Shown here in pieces: positions 20,490-32,560 of a stretch of DNA of 64,000 bases; position 1 is the stretch's first letter; each line of letters opens with the position of its first letter. The translations under genes were made by a program, and so were the position numbers. Source of the DNA: Patellaria atrata CBS 101060 (Eukaryota; Ascomycota; Dothideomycetes; Patellariales; Patellariaceae). The stretch lies in assembly GCA_010093705.1 (NCBI GenBank), contig MU006099.1, positions 720,757 to 784,756 of the forward strand, given 5' to 3'. Under the pieces are notes generated by a model. That model saw nothing but the letters and a program-made list of their open reading frames with translations. It did not search any database and was not told the origin of the DNA.

Positions 20490-23400
20490 TCACCTCTTCG
20501 GTAGCTCCCTGAATACAAACTTAAAGATATCCTTACTCTTCCACAGGTTCAGAATCCGCAACCTCTCGTTATCCAAATGCGCCGAGTCACTCGCTTGTCC
20601 ACACGGTAGATGTGCCGCCGGAGCTTGGAACTCCTTTTCTAGAAAACGGATCGAGGGAATCGATCCGCCTTCGCGGATGTATAGTGGTTTTCGGGAGGTG
20701 GGCTTTGCGGAGGATTGAAGGGCCTGGGCCATAGCGTTCGATTCTTGGGCCGTCTCGTCTACGTCGTCGGAGTCGGCACCCGCGAGCGTGGAGCTGGTTG
20801 TAGGAGTGGGCTTATTATCCAGAGGTGTGAGTCCCGAAAGTTCTGAAGGGCGAGGGGGAATCGACGATGTTCTGCGATGATGGATGGGTCCCCAAACGTG
20901 CATGATAGCTTTTTCAAGGGTCTTAAAGATCTGGTTGTTGAAGTCGCCGAGCCAAGGTTCTGCGACGTGGTCGATAGTGACTGTGAGTTTGTTCTTAGAT
21001 CCTAGGTTGGCGAACTCATTTTGCAGAAATGAGACGAGGGAAGCAGAGACCTGTACCGCCTCTTGATTTGGTACGAGACGGAGAGATAGAGCGGCTTTGG
21101 CGAGGCGGGGAATGATGGTTAAGTTCTCTGGACCGGAGGTGTGGAAGCGGTGTATTGTAAGCGATGCTTCGCGCCAGCGGCGCATAAGGGACGTGGCCAG
21201 CGCTTCTGGATCACCGAGACTAGGGTTACGTTGGAGGAGGGCAGTGGTTATGTCGTCGTAAAGACGGCGCTCTTGATCCGTCAGGGGTAAGATTGGGTCG
21301 TAGAAACCAGGAATTTCCACTTTCCCGTGGGTACCAGTTAGTTTAGCCAGGAGCATCACAAGGTCTTTAAGAGATTCATCGAGGAGTGCACTACCGTCGA
21401 CACCACTATGCAGATCTGGATGTTGGCTTTCGATTTGAACAGTAGCATGTATGACGCCACGGAGACCGTAAGTTAGGCATGGAACATGGTCGTCCAGCCA
21501 GTAACTGTTAGCAAGCAGGATCCAGTCAATGTGCCCGATGAGCTCCTTATTTTTCTGGACGGCTCTTTCGAATCCACGAGAACCACTCTCTTCCTCACCT
21601 TCGATCAGAAATATGATATCTGAGTCCAGGGCTTTGTCCGCTGCTAGTTCGGCCACAGCATAAATGGCTGCCATGATTGGTCCCTTATTGTCGGATGCTC
21701 CACGGCCATAGAGGTAACCATCGATACCTTCCATATTGAAAGGGTCGCATATCCATTTACCTAGAGCATCTTTTGCAGCAATCACATCATAGTGGCCGTA
21801 GAAGAGTATCCTTTTCCGGTTTGCTGACGTCGCAGGATTTCCCCTGAATCTTGCAAACACGATAGGGTTACGAGAATCTTCAGTGTTAAGCATTTCAGTA
21901 ACTGCGCCAAAATTCTTTAAAACTGATTTCAAATAAGCGGCACCTTCAATGCAGTCCACCTTGTACTTGGGATCGGAGGACACAGTTTTGTATGAGATGA
22001 ACTGTCTCAGAGATTCTATCAAATGATCTAATAAATCTGTATCAGTTAGGTCTCAATGATATATTCATATATACTCACCATTGCTAGTTCGCGTAGTTCT
22101 TACTGGTGCAGTAATACAATCTCGAATATTCCACAGGGCAATAGTGTTGTCGTTTCCACCGGTGACATATAACGGCTGGCCTCGATACGTAGTGAATGTT
22201 GACGCAAGGACACGGCCATTGTGCGCTTGAAAGCTTCCAGATGACTCGTACTGACGATTAAATTTCTGGCCCATTGTAAGCTAATTGTACCATATGTTGT
22301 CAGTCCACCCGAACATACCTCAACTGTACCATTCATACTACCGCTGAACAAGAAGCCTCCACCTACAGCAAGTGATAGAACATCACCATAGTCACCTTTC
22401 AAACTTCGTATAAGCTGCTTGGTCTCAAAGTCCCAAACGTTCACTTCACCATCCAGTCTTCCACTATAAAGGAAGGACCCATCAACGGCCAAGGACAAGA
22501 CGGAGTCTCCTTCTTCCCTACCATCATCTAGTTTGTACAGTGGTGTGATTCCGCCTCCGCGCTTTTTCTCTAGACGCCATACGTTAATAAAGCCATCCCC
22601 TCCTCCAGATATGAGCACTTCCTCATTAGGGTCCTCGGTCCCTGCACCCCTAGCAAGTAGCATACAATAGACATATCCATAATGTGCAAACTGCCTAATA
22701 TGATGTTTGTCTATTTCTAGGGTCTGTCCACCTTGTGCGTGTCGTGGTCCGCTTTGTACTGAAGATGGACGAGGTGTGCGTATACCTCCAGGTCCGGGAG
22801 AGTCAAAAAAACGATCCTGGCGGAATGAGGGATGAGAATTGGGTTGAGGACGTGGGCGGTAGTCCTTCTCCTTTAAATCGTACCACTTTAAGAGGTCAGT
22901 TTAGGTCCTCAATATGAGCAGTTTTAGACGTTACCTGAATACTAGTATTTTGGGCCCCTAGGTATACTGTTTGAAGCGCGGAAGAGTATGAAACGCAAAA
23001 GATGTCACCAACATCATAAGTGGAGTAAATTGAATATATGCGAACATATGTTTGTGTACACCAGACCTAAGTTTATGAGCTAAGGTTGGGATGGAGCAAG
23101 GAGGGTGTTCTTACATTGACAATCCGGTCACCAGCACTAGAAAAGAGAAGCTGTTGGTCCCGAGACAGACATAAGCCTAATACACTGCCTCTGTGTCCCT
23201 CGATGATCGCTTTTCGACCGTAGGTATCCAAGCTGTACACCTCCTCCTCATCAGCAGAAGTCCTCTACATTGGGGGACATGCTTACAAGTATTTGTCCTC
23301 CTTGGGTCCCTGCATATATGCAATCTATAGAGACTACTAGTGCTAGAATCGACTTGTCATGCCTCATCCGGTGGGACAATACTGGGCAAACTGCCTGCTT

Positions 23401-24049
23401 CTCAGCCATGGGTGCACGATGCCCGTTGCTGGCTGAGACGCCATTGCTGCCATTCGCGAGGCCTGTTGTACGACTACCAGTCAGCACAACTTGTCGAAGA
23501 GGTAAGGAAGACATGAGTGGGTGCCATTTCTGCGTGTATTGAGAGCTTCATTATTGAGACTTGTGACAAGCTGTCATCCAAAAGGAATGCTATTCCCCCG
23601 GCTCAATGTCGGTTAATGGAGCTTTCTTCTTTGGACTTGAGCCATCTGTGAACCTTTCCCTTCAATTATTCTCAAGGAATTTTTTCGAACTTTTTATTTA
23701 ACTTACCTTCACGTCGTCGTGTTTGTGTGGCTACCATTAGCAAACCATCCGGAACTGGTACTATATCTGGTACTGAACCTCCGCAATCCATGGATTTATA
23801 GGTCCAATAGCCCTCGCGATCGATACCACTGCACCCAGCAGCTATCGAGTTGAACGAGTGCTCCCACTCGACGGGTGTGGTAGAGGTTGTACTGGTGTTT
23901 TGAGGAGAAATAATAGATGATACATTTTCCGGAGAAGTCGGTGACTCTGCTTCTCTGATCTCAGTGTTATCTCTATCTCTACGAGTAAGCATACGGTTAA
24001 TCTGAGTCGCATATCGACTGCTCGACCTTCTCAGCGAATCACGAGTCAT
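20490..24049 (-). CDS. DUG2: DUG2-like protein: WD40 repeats plus M20 peptidase domain
   Basis: Minus-strand exons that can be placed: 20490-22036, 22079-22265, 22319-22885, 22935-23066, 23115-23240, 23287 up to about 23515, and an N-terminal exon 23707-24049. Introns are 42-61 nt. The N-terminal and middle part is a WD40 propeller (SILALVVSIDCIYAGTQGG, GHRGSVLGLC, VLISGGGDGFINVWRLE, YVTGGNDNTIALWNIRD). The C-terminal half is an M20 metallopeptidase with metal-ligand motifs YGHYDV, GASDNKGP and EGEEESGS. In yeast, Dug2 with Dug3 forms a glutathione-degrading complex in the cytosol; the same role is inferred. Between 23515 and 23645 I cannot connect the first exon to the propeller in one frame: after a junction giving DGSSPKKKAPLTDIEPGE the frame meets a stop. 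The start could instead be the Met at 23514. Family certain, N-terminus uncertain. Confidence 0.88.
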
Positions 24050-26262
24050 CTTTTTCCCTTATAGCGTACGTGCACCATGTAAAAAAAGGGAATATCCGGT
24101 AATGACGAACATATTCTTATCTATTGCGAATTCGTCGATACCATTTACGACTTATATAAGGTGGTACATTTGTTTCAACGGACTGTGTATCGCTGTTCTA
24201 ACTACATCTCATCGCATTGCGTGGATCGCGAGCAAGTCACAGTTTGTACTGCAAGCATAATGCGGCCATGTTTTTTATGATGCAAGATACTGCAGGTACT
24301 TTACAGTGACTTAGCCAATCGCCAACTCATTTTAATATCATTTTCCTTTCTTCATCTACGTATGCTGCGTTGTCTCACTCTCTTATACCCGTTCGTCATT
24401 ACTCGCCCTCAGTCTACTACGGAGCTTACCCTTCCAGCCATTCCTACAAATCAGTCTCCATCCATGTGCGCATTGCTTATGAAAGATCCTAGAAAATTTG
24501 AATGGTTGCTCGCTTTTCAGAGTATGTACAGTGCTACCGGTGTATGGCGGGCGACACCATAAACTCAAAGCTAGAGCAGCTGGACAGATCACGGTTATGG
24601 CTACAGAGAGAAGTTGCACGCTTTACAATGCGCCTACATACTCTTCTACACAAAAATTGGTATTACTGCATTCCTGAAGCAATTTGCTGTTATCCATCAT
24701 GAATCAGGGAAAAGCTACGGCTTTGTTTTGAGACCACGGTCTTACTCTACTCAAGGGCTGGTCAATGCGAAATATCCCCGAATTATATTCCGTGAGGTAG
24801 GTTCACGCTATTTCTTTGCATAAATGGAAGATCTATCCCATGGCGATGATGACTGGGATTTATGTCCCGACAGATACTTGGTAGAGCAGATTCTTCGTTT
24901 ATACGTATGCCAACTATGTTGTTCTGTGTTTTCGATGCATTACCAGCTCGTTAACCGTTCGCATAAGTCGTGCTTGCGCATGGGGAAGTTGTTCTATGAC
25001 CTCTGAAAGGCAAGTCTGAGCCGAAACAACTACTCTGAATCTACCTATGAGTTACTCGACCAACTATATGCCTTCCGAGTTAACCGGGGGACATTGAATT
25101 CGTCCTCTGTACACTTATAAGTACCTATTCCCGCCTGGTGGAGTCTGTGGCGCGGCTTTGTGGCGCGGGTACACCAGGTTCGGTTTTGATTTCGCCGCCT
25201 CGTGTTTTCATTAGGGACGACATTTACCGCACATACAGTAATCCCTCAGGTCAGATTGTCGGAGTCTTCGATTTCAATGCAACCTGGATGACGACTCTTT
25301 GGTAAACGAACCTGAAGATCGAAGATAATCGCCAGTTTAGGCTCGGTTCTAGGCTACGAATAGGAACATGGGCTCTCAGTATGATGCGGCGGCTGGTTAC
25401 TGGTATTAGATAGACAAACAACGGATGCCACGTTCAAAACTTTTTCAAGGAGCGAAAAGAAGTTTTCAGGCTATCCAGATGGACATCAGTTACCAATGAA
25501 TGCATGAGAGATATTGCTGTTCCATTCAAGGCCTACGGCGTCTCGCTTTCATGCTTTTCATGGCCGCCCTGATCTTTGAATGTGCAGAAGCGAGACCAGT
25601 GAGGTCGAAACAGAAGCCGCCACGATCGATACCCAATTCCTGCCAACGACGAAACACGGAGTCAGCAGCGCTCTTGGGCCTGTCCGTCACCATGGATCGA
25701 GATGAGTCGATGCAGCTGGAGAAGAAAAGTCGGAGAAGTATCAAAGGTGGTAAAAGAGTGATGCGGGCAGTGCATTGACTGGTCTTGCCTTTGCGCCTAC
25801 GCAACCTAAATTTTGAGCGTCTGCTCCCCAAAGACCCAAATCCTCCAGCCAATTTGTACCTCTAAAACCTCTCTCACCCACATCTCAAGATCTACCATGC
25901 GTCGATAACCTTCATGGCTTGCTGCATGTAACTTTGTAGCATAATACATTCACCACTTTTCTGTTCTACCTTTTTACTCAGTCCGCCCTTTGTCCGAGCA
26001 ACAAGACCTAACAAAGCGGTCTTTGATCAAGGCTCTCAACATCCAAGGATACCGGTAGTAATACTAATTTCAGCACCATAGTACTTGATTCGGACGTATC
26101 CACTTCGCAGGTCGAAACTTCAGAGAAAAAAGAGATACCTTATTGATAATTCCTTGTTGGACAAGCAGCAGAGAACCGAGCGACTTTTATATATTCTGCA
26201 ATTCCACGTTTCACGACTTAGTTAGGCCACACACGCTCCAGGTTCCCTGCAGCCCCGACACC
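24050..26262. other. Long intergenic region
   Basis: About 2.2 kb between divergent genes. Several frames of 60-108 codons occur (for example near 24362, 24614, 25500 and 25526 on the opposite strand), but none has a domain, splice support or coding-like composition. The segment 25080-25240 is GC-richer. The last 150 nt before 26263 should hold the promoter of the next gene. I see no transposon ends or RNA gene. Confidence 0.45.
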
Positions 26263-27588
26263 ATGCCCCTCCCTCTGGGACAGACGATCACCGTCGTCAA
26301 CAAATCTGGAAAGGTCGTCAGCACAGTATGAAGATCCCCAGCGGACCCCGTATTTTGGTACTGTCACTGACAGTTTCTTTCCCAGAGCAAACATCTAGTC
26401 AATGTCTTCAAGGAAGCAAAATCCGCGTATAGAGAACGAAAGGCGGAAATCCAAGCCGCCCGAGATGCGGAAATCGAACAGAAACGTACCCAACGGGCTT
26501 TCAAGGCGATGACTATCCAAGATGACGATGACGATAATCGTTCACGCACGTCGAGAAGATCAAAATCGCATAGGGATCCCACTAGACCTCCCATGGAGCG
26601 TGGCTATTCGGACAGTTTCTATGCTAACGACCCTCCTTCACCCCGCAGAGCCAATACTGACCCAAGAGCGCGGCACAAGTCTCCCCTTTATCAGGAACAG
26701 AAATTTGACGTGGCAGGGGAAACGCGACGGGGTGAATTAGTTCGCAGGAATACAGATGATCCTAGGATCTCAAACCAGAGCGTCGACCGTCGTGGCTCCG
26801 AACAGTATATCGACATGGACCTCGCATACGGAGACCTACCTCCACCCCTCCCCACATCAAACTACGAAGAAGAAGCCGAACTCCGCAACAAGGTTTCTCG
26901 CCTGCAACAAATGCTCGACGAGGCAAACTGTCTTCATCACTCCGTGACTGCTATGGTCGACAATTTACAAAAGAACCCTGATGCTCTTGCCGCTGTGGCG
27001 CTCACGCTCGCTGAAATCAGTAACATCGTCACTAAGATGTCGCCCGCAGTTCTTACCTCGCTCAAGGGCTCTTTTCCGGCCGTCATCGCACTCCTCGCAA
27101 GCCCGCAGTTCATGATTGCTGGTGGTGTTGCAGTGGGCGTCACTATCGTCGCACTTGGTGGATTTAAGGTCATCAAGAAAATCCAGGCGCATAAGAAGGA
27201 GGAAGAAGAACGTGTGCTCGAGGAACCACTCGAAATGGATCAGCTACAAGAGCGGGAACTCAGTCGTATCGAACTATGGCGTCGTGGTATCGCTGACGCT
27301 GCCGCTGAGAGCGAGGGCTCGACCGTTGATGGCGAGTTCATCACCCCAGGTGCGAGCAGACATCTCATCGATGTTGGCGTGCTAGACAAGGGAGATATGA
27401 AGAGTAGCCGAGGCGGGAGATCGCGGAGAAGAAGCGCTGATGATGCTAAGAGCAAGGCGCCGAAACCCCCAAAATCAGAGAAGAGCAGTAAGAGCACGAG
27501 CCGTTCGAAGAGTGAGAAATCCAGGACGGGGGTGAAGGTTATTAAGCGGCATAAGGAGCCGAGTGGCCTGAGGATGCTGTTTACGTGA
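26263..27588 (+). CDS. Conserved Pezizomycotina protein with glycine-rich membrane-like segment
   Basis: Two exons, 26263-26325 and 26386-27588, with a 60-nt intron (GTATGA...CCCAG), 421 residues. The start MPLPLGQTITVVNKSGKVVST joins in frame to SKHLVNVFKEAKSAYRERKAE. The front half is a charged helix and then disordered Arg/Asp/Pro-rich sequence. A helix around residues 178-197 (EEEAELRNKVSRLQQMLDEA) precedes a hydrophobic, Gly/Ala-rich stretch near 236-286 (SFPAVIALLASPQFMIAGG, VAVGVTIVALGGFKV), which could insert in or lie on a membrane. The C-terminus is a Lys/Ser-rich tail (KSEKSSKSTSRSKSEKS). I recall similar proteins across Pezizomycotina but no established function. The short first exon is supported by conservation of the junction as I remember it and by its splice signals. 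Confidence 0.75.
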
Positions 27589-29899
27589 TGATGTTCGGTA
27601 AGATCTGGGTCTGATTTCGCAAATCTCCGACGGAACTCAATGTCGCCTTCGATGATGTTAGGTGCTGTCTCGGTAATATCCTTTTCTGTTGTAGAAGAGC
27701 ACATTCCCAAGCCAACATTTACCCCCATCAAAGGTTAATTTCATTCCTCTTGTCAGTCAACCAAACGCATCACACAGCAATGACTTCCTCCGACCTCCTG
27801 AGGATGATGGGAACCCTTTTATTTCTCTTGTACTGCACATATGATATAGTCTATTCGGGTTGGGGTTCTAATATTGTAGAGCGATTTAGCGAACTGGCGC
27901 TGTGGGCACATAGTGGGTGTACTTTGCATGTTTATATTCTTTTCTCGTACCTCGAGGCGATATACATACTAGCGCGCATGTAGAGCACTATCTCACGATT
28001 GTCATGAGTAAATTAGCGTATACCATATCCAAACGTGCATACTTGGATCCTGTCTATGACCTTATTCAGAGGCACTGTTCTCTGCCACTAATTCCGTTAT
28101 TCCGTTACGCTCATGTGTATTACGATGCCGAATCTATCACCCTCTTATGATTAATTAAACCCTACCTGTTGTTCCTCACGGCTCACCAGAAAGAGGACGT
28201 TTTGTTCATCATTCATGTTGGTCGTGATGTACCAGAGGCGCACGACACTCCATTTTCAGATTTGGTGGAATCATAACTTCTGCTTGAGTGATGACCAAGG
28301 ATTTACTTCAATCTCAGACCCTAAACGCACATAATTGATCCAACGAAATCATGGTAAGTCCATTCAAACAAACAATTTATTACTCCCATGATAAGTCGGT
28401 TGCAGATATGACGTTGCCCACACTGTACCTTACCCTCATTTCCGACCATGCTTACTGTAGTTAGCACTGTTGCCTAAGCCCGCACAGACCACTCACTAGC
28501 GCCCACTAGCTTCCTACACCACATATATAAACCCTTCGCTTCCTCCTCTTCGCTTTCTCCTTCTCTTTCCTCTTCATACTTACCTTCTTGGGGTCGTCTA
28601 CGATCAAGAAATCAGACACCTGACGGACCGTCCTCCATTCGCACAGCGGGGCGACCGGACCGCCATTGATCTCCTTCGGGGGCTCAACTGGGGCAATTTT
28701 TGTTGGCAAACCACTTTTTTTTTCATTGATGTGCTCGTTTATGAACGGGCTATTGAAGAAAAAAGAACTCTCTTACGGATTTTGCTACTGAATTTTCCCG
28801 TGTGGGATTTCGGTTTAGCTAGATGGTTCGTGGACTGCGATTGATGCCTGCTTTGATGACTGGACCCATCAAGCGATGGCGTTCGTGTCCAGCTTGGTGC
28901 TTTCAAGCTCTGATGGTTGACTCATCTGTTTACGCTCGTCTCTCACTGACCGTAGTCCAATAAACGGAGGGAATCAGCCATGAGAACAGGCTGTGCTTCT
29001 CTCGTGAGCTGAAAGTCATTTCATGCCTTGATACTTAAGTAGAGCAAAACTGTAAGATTCACATGAAAGGGAGTAGTCCAAGTTAAACTATCTCATATTT
29101 TTATAGACGAGGTACGAGAGGAGTGACTCCCTGCTGTGGTACAGTGCAAATGAAAACGCGCCCAAGAATCTCCACCGCCTTACCGTGGTAGATTGCACAA
29201 CCAGCATACATGTACCGCCTCGAGGTGTTATTACATTTGATATCACTCTTACCTTCTTCCATAATCCTTTCTTTTGAAGGACACGTCATGGGCAACTATC
29301 AATATATGGAGGCAGTAATCGCGCACATGAAAAGGATGAGAGCGGATCAGAGACTCGGTGAAATCATAGAGGAATTGATATGGGCTGGCGAAGTTAGCAT
29401 AGATATCATAGATAAGAGGTGTGCTTAGTGACAGAAAAGATCAGATTACGGTGATAGGTGCAAGGGACGGGAAGGGAGTCAGGATAGAAGTTCCTCACGA
29501 TGAATATGATTTGATAAATAGAATATCTGCTAAGGCAAGCTTATTTGAAAGCTCGCGGTGTCCGCCTAGCGTACGTATGGACCGTGTAGCTGTAATTTCT
29601 GATTACCATCTGTCTGCTTAAGGGGAGGGTGTTACCGATGTGATGGATCTCTTTTATTAACAAATCTTCAACAAAACTCATCGAAAAACCCGAATTCCAC
29701 CAGTTATCTCGTAAATCTTGCCCTACCCGTGGTTTGAGATGGTTTCAAAAGGCGTGAACACCGAACGCCTGCGGCAAATGAGTAACCGTTCGATATTTAC
29801 TTCGAAAGACTTAACCACCGAATGCATGCCTTAGTGATAAAACAAACTCCAAACGCCTTTGCAGCATGCTAAGAATGTGTTGTATATCGACCTAGAACT
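27589..29899. other. Long intergenic region
   Basis: About 2.3 kb between the convergent 3' ends of the 26263 gene and the SPF30-like gene. It contains one possible small coding segment (28582-28709, minus, listed separately). Frames at 27750-28150 and 29101-29621 look like chance. No tRNA or repeat was recognised. Confidence 0.4.
28582..28709 (-). CDS. Possible exon of a small unrecognised gene
   Basis: A minus-strand frame reads PTKIAPVEPPKEING then GPVAPLCEWRTVRQVSDF, LIVDDPKK and ends exactly at a strong donor, GTAAGTATG. The frame stays open upstream through GLPTK to about 28750 with no clear ATG. The composition is protein-like and the donor is good, but I cannot find a convincing first exon or acceptor for a following exon. 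It could be a fragment of an old gene or a chance open stretch beside a donor-like site. Confidence 0.22.
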
Positions 29900-30801
29900 T
29901 CAAAGATCTTCATCAAGCTTTCCGAAGACGTGCCGAACGCGATTAGTCCCCTTCTGCTTGTTTGCGCTAAAACCGTCACCTATCATAAAAATTCAGTATA
30001 GTCTTAGCAACGGTTCATGTGGAGGAAAAACATACCCGTGTCTTTTCTTGTTGCTGTGATCAAATCGCCGTCCTTCTTCGCGATCCAGTTCTTAGACTTC
30101 GCGGTGTTTTGGAACTCTTGCCACTTCTTACGTCCAGCCTCATTATCCTTATTCGACTTCTTCTTCTTGATGGGCTTTCCGGACGGGTCGACTTTGTTGA
30201 GAGCTGTCTTGCTCCCCTCTGCTACATTCGAGGTGGAAGTTGGTTTAGCAACAGCAGTGGGAAGGTTGTCGTGGGGCTTCGCGCTTTTGGTCTTGATGTC
30301 TGCTTTGCGGACCGTCTCATAATTGCCATAACCAGTGAATACCACGATGTAGACGGGGTCTAAGTCAGATCCAGTCTTAGAGGTAATCTTCGCAGGGTAC
30401 CAGGCCTTGTCGCCCGTGATCCATCGAGCCATCACCGTATCATTGACATTGAATGTAGTTGGGGCCTCCTCTTGAGGCTGTTCCGCCGTCGGTGTCGCAT
30501 TCGAGCCAACCCGTTGAAAGCCAGGCTGGAATGCAGGATGCTTGCTGCGGTCCCACTTCTCCGGGGCCGGTGCGGGTAGCTTCGCTTTCGCTGCTTCAAG
30601 CTCTTGTTTCAATTCCTCAACATGTTCCCTATTGAGGGCAAGAAGGGCTTCGATATCTTGTTTCAGACCGATGAAAGCTTCATTGTCAGGTTGTGTGGCT
30701 AGAGAGTTGACGACACTCGAAAGCTGCTCAGAGTATTGATCGTGCTCTAGATCTTGTTGCGCAATATCGCGTTCGATGCGTTTTACCTCTGCTGCAGCCA
30801 T
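29900..30801 (-). CDS. SPF30: SPF30/SMNDC1-like Tudor-domain splicing factor
   Basis: Two exons on the minus strand, 30036-30801 and 29900-29979, with a 56-nt intron (GTATGT...GATAG), 281 residues. The N-terminal 75 residues are a coiled coil (DQYSEQLSSVVNSL, EELKQELEAAKAKL). The Tudor domain spans about 116-170 (VNDTVMARWITGDKAWYPAKI, VYIVVFTGYGNYETV), with the aromatic cage positions W127, Y135, F155, Y158 and Y161 all aromatic. A Lys-rich nuclear-targeting stretch (GKPIKKKKSNKDN) and a helical WQEFQNTAK segment follow. SPF30 binds symmetrically dimethylated arginine on Sm proteins and helps tri-snRNP join the prespliceosome in the nucleus. The last exon (about 27 residues) ends HVFGKLDEDL and is less typical, so the C-terminus is uncertain. 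The frame extends upstream to 30915, but the Met in MAAAEVKRIE is the natural start. Confidence 0.88.
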
Positions 30802-31984
30802 ATTGATAGAATTCTGTGGAACTAAAGCAGATATGTAGTAGAGTGATAATGATTTTCGGTGGTCATCTTGATAAACTCCGAGCTGCAAATGCCAAGCTCC
30901 TATCCCGTGATGCAACCTTTTTTCAACTTCCCCTGATTCGCGGTATCCCGTTAATCTCTACCTGAACCATTAATCTGCTTTTATGACCTCCTAAGACGAG
31001 GTGGAAATCCCGCTGGAGTACAGAGCAAAACATTGGAAATTCTTTAAGCAGTAGTAGATGGCCTCAAGCGGAGCCAACAACAGAACTCAACATCTCGTCC
31101 GAAGTAATTGGGACGACGGGGTACATTACTTCTTTGGTGGTAGCATTTTGTGGCCTCAAGGAGAGTTAACCGCTCTCTCCATTGTACCGTACACACATGT
31201 GTATATACTAGAACTGGATGATACTGCTGAGCTGTACAGATATCTGATATCAACTTCTACGATTGTGCGAGAGCTTCTACAGTACAGGCGTACTACTTTC
31301 CATTAATATCCGCAAGGTTTTAAGCCCCTTTTCCGCGTAAAGTACATTAAATGGAGAGCAATCAAGGAGTACCCACGGTTGCATGCTTTGTTATGTTCTG
31401 TATGTATAGCAAGCGTACAGTACAGAGAATAAGATTATTAAAGGGACGGGCCTGGCCGCTATATACTTACAACGTATAAGGTCCTTTCCCCAAGCTCTTT
31501 CTCTCGCTCTTTTGTATACTTTTTCTTCAGGTATACCAGGCAAAATACCCACGATAAGTATGCGCGTGCGGATTAGATACCTAATTATTACTTCTAAATG
31601 TACTTCGTTATCCCGTCCCTTTAGCACCTGGGTTAATTGGCTTTCTCGCCAAATACTCGGAGATGACATGATCCAAGACGAGGCGCACTATGGAGCCGAT
31701 CAAGCAATCTGAACATTTGACGGCCATCGGGCGGAAGACTTCGGCGCGAAAGTCCTATTATCCCGGTAAGTAAAGCGTGTATGCGGTTTTCTGCTTAATA
31801 ATTGTGAGGTTTTCTCTTAGTTATCGCCATAGAAGCAAAATCGTAACTATCACATGCCGTACATAACATATTATTAGAGCAGTGTGAGCTAGACGCAAAA
31901 ATGGAAATAACGTATTAGCGACGGCGCGGAACGCATTCGTCATTTAGCTGTAAAAAGAGACCTTAGAATTCATAGAAAAAAGAG

Positions 31985-32195
31985 GGAGGAGAAAAAAGAA
32001 GATTGAAACCACAAAACAATTAGGCCCGTGAGCCTCCTTGAACCCCCGGTTAGGTTTTTGCTGCCGCTGCTCCATTGACCTGAGGTTTACCGATAAACCC
32101 GCCCGGAGGGAGTTTCGAGCTGATGACGATTTGGGGAGAAGGGGTATCGTAGTCAGACTGTCTGACCGCTCTGCCATTGTTAGTTGAAAAGAGCT
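31985..32195 (-). repeat. Possible tRNA-derived (SINE-like) relic
   Basis: On the minus strand the segment begins near 32187 with TGGCAGAGCGG, an exact match to the eukaryotic Pol III A-box pattern TRGYNNARNNGG. It is followed by a 12-nt palindrome TCAGACAGTCTGA-like stem and, about 60 nt on, a poor B-box (GCTCGAAACTC). A GC-rich body and a T-rich end (TTCTTTTTTC) follow. No full cloverleaf can be folded by eye. Could be a tRNA-derived SINE or chance. Confidence 0.25.
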
Positions 32196-32289
32196 TCCGC
32201 CGGAAAACTATTTAAAGTAAAGTAAAAGATGCCTTTCTGGTAGAGGCCAAGACCACATCAGTTCGATTCCCGTTAGGATCGACTTCTTT

Positions 32290-32560
32290 TTATAAATTTC
32301 ATATAATGTTCTTTCTATTGTGCTATACCGAAGAGCTCTACGAAGATACATTCAATCGAAGCGATATACTGTAGGATCAAGTCCTAAACTTCTTCTACGT
32401 CTTATAATACAAAATCCTGCCGATTAAAGCAATACAGTTAAGTCTAGAAGCTAGAATATACTATATTTATCACTTATAGAATATCATACTTTCGATGGTA
32501 ATATTATTTCCTGTATACTATTATTGTTTGTGGAAAATGATAGACTCCCTAAAAATAATT
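32290..32560. repeat. TA-rich block
   Basis: About 270 nt dominated by TA dinucleotides (TATACTATATTTATC, ATAATATTATTTCC). Such composition is typical of fungal repeats hit by repeat-induced point mutation, but no family can be recognised. Confidence 0.3.

Noticed and set aside
32221-32295. Complete tRNA gene near the GTTCGATTCCCG box
   Set aside because: No acceptor stem, D-arm or T-stem pairing could be made; only the B-box matches.
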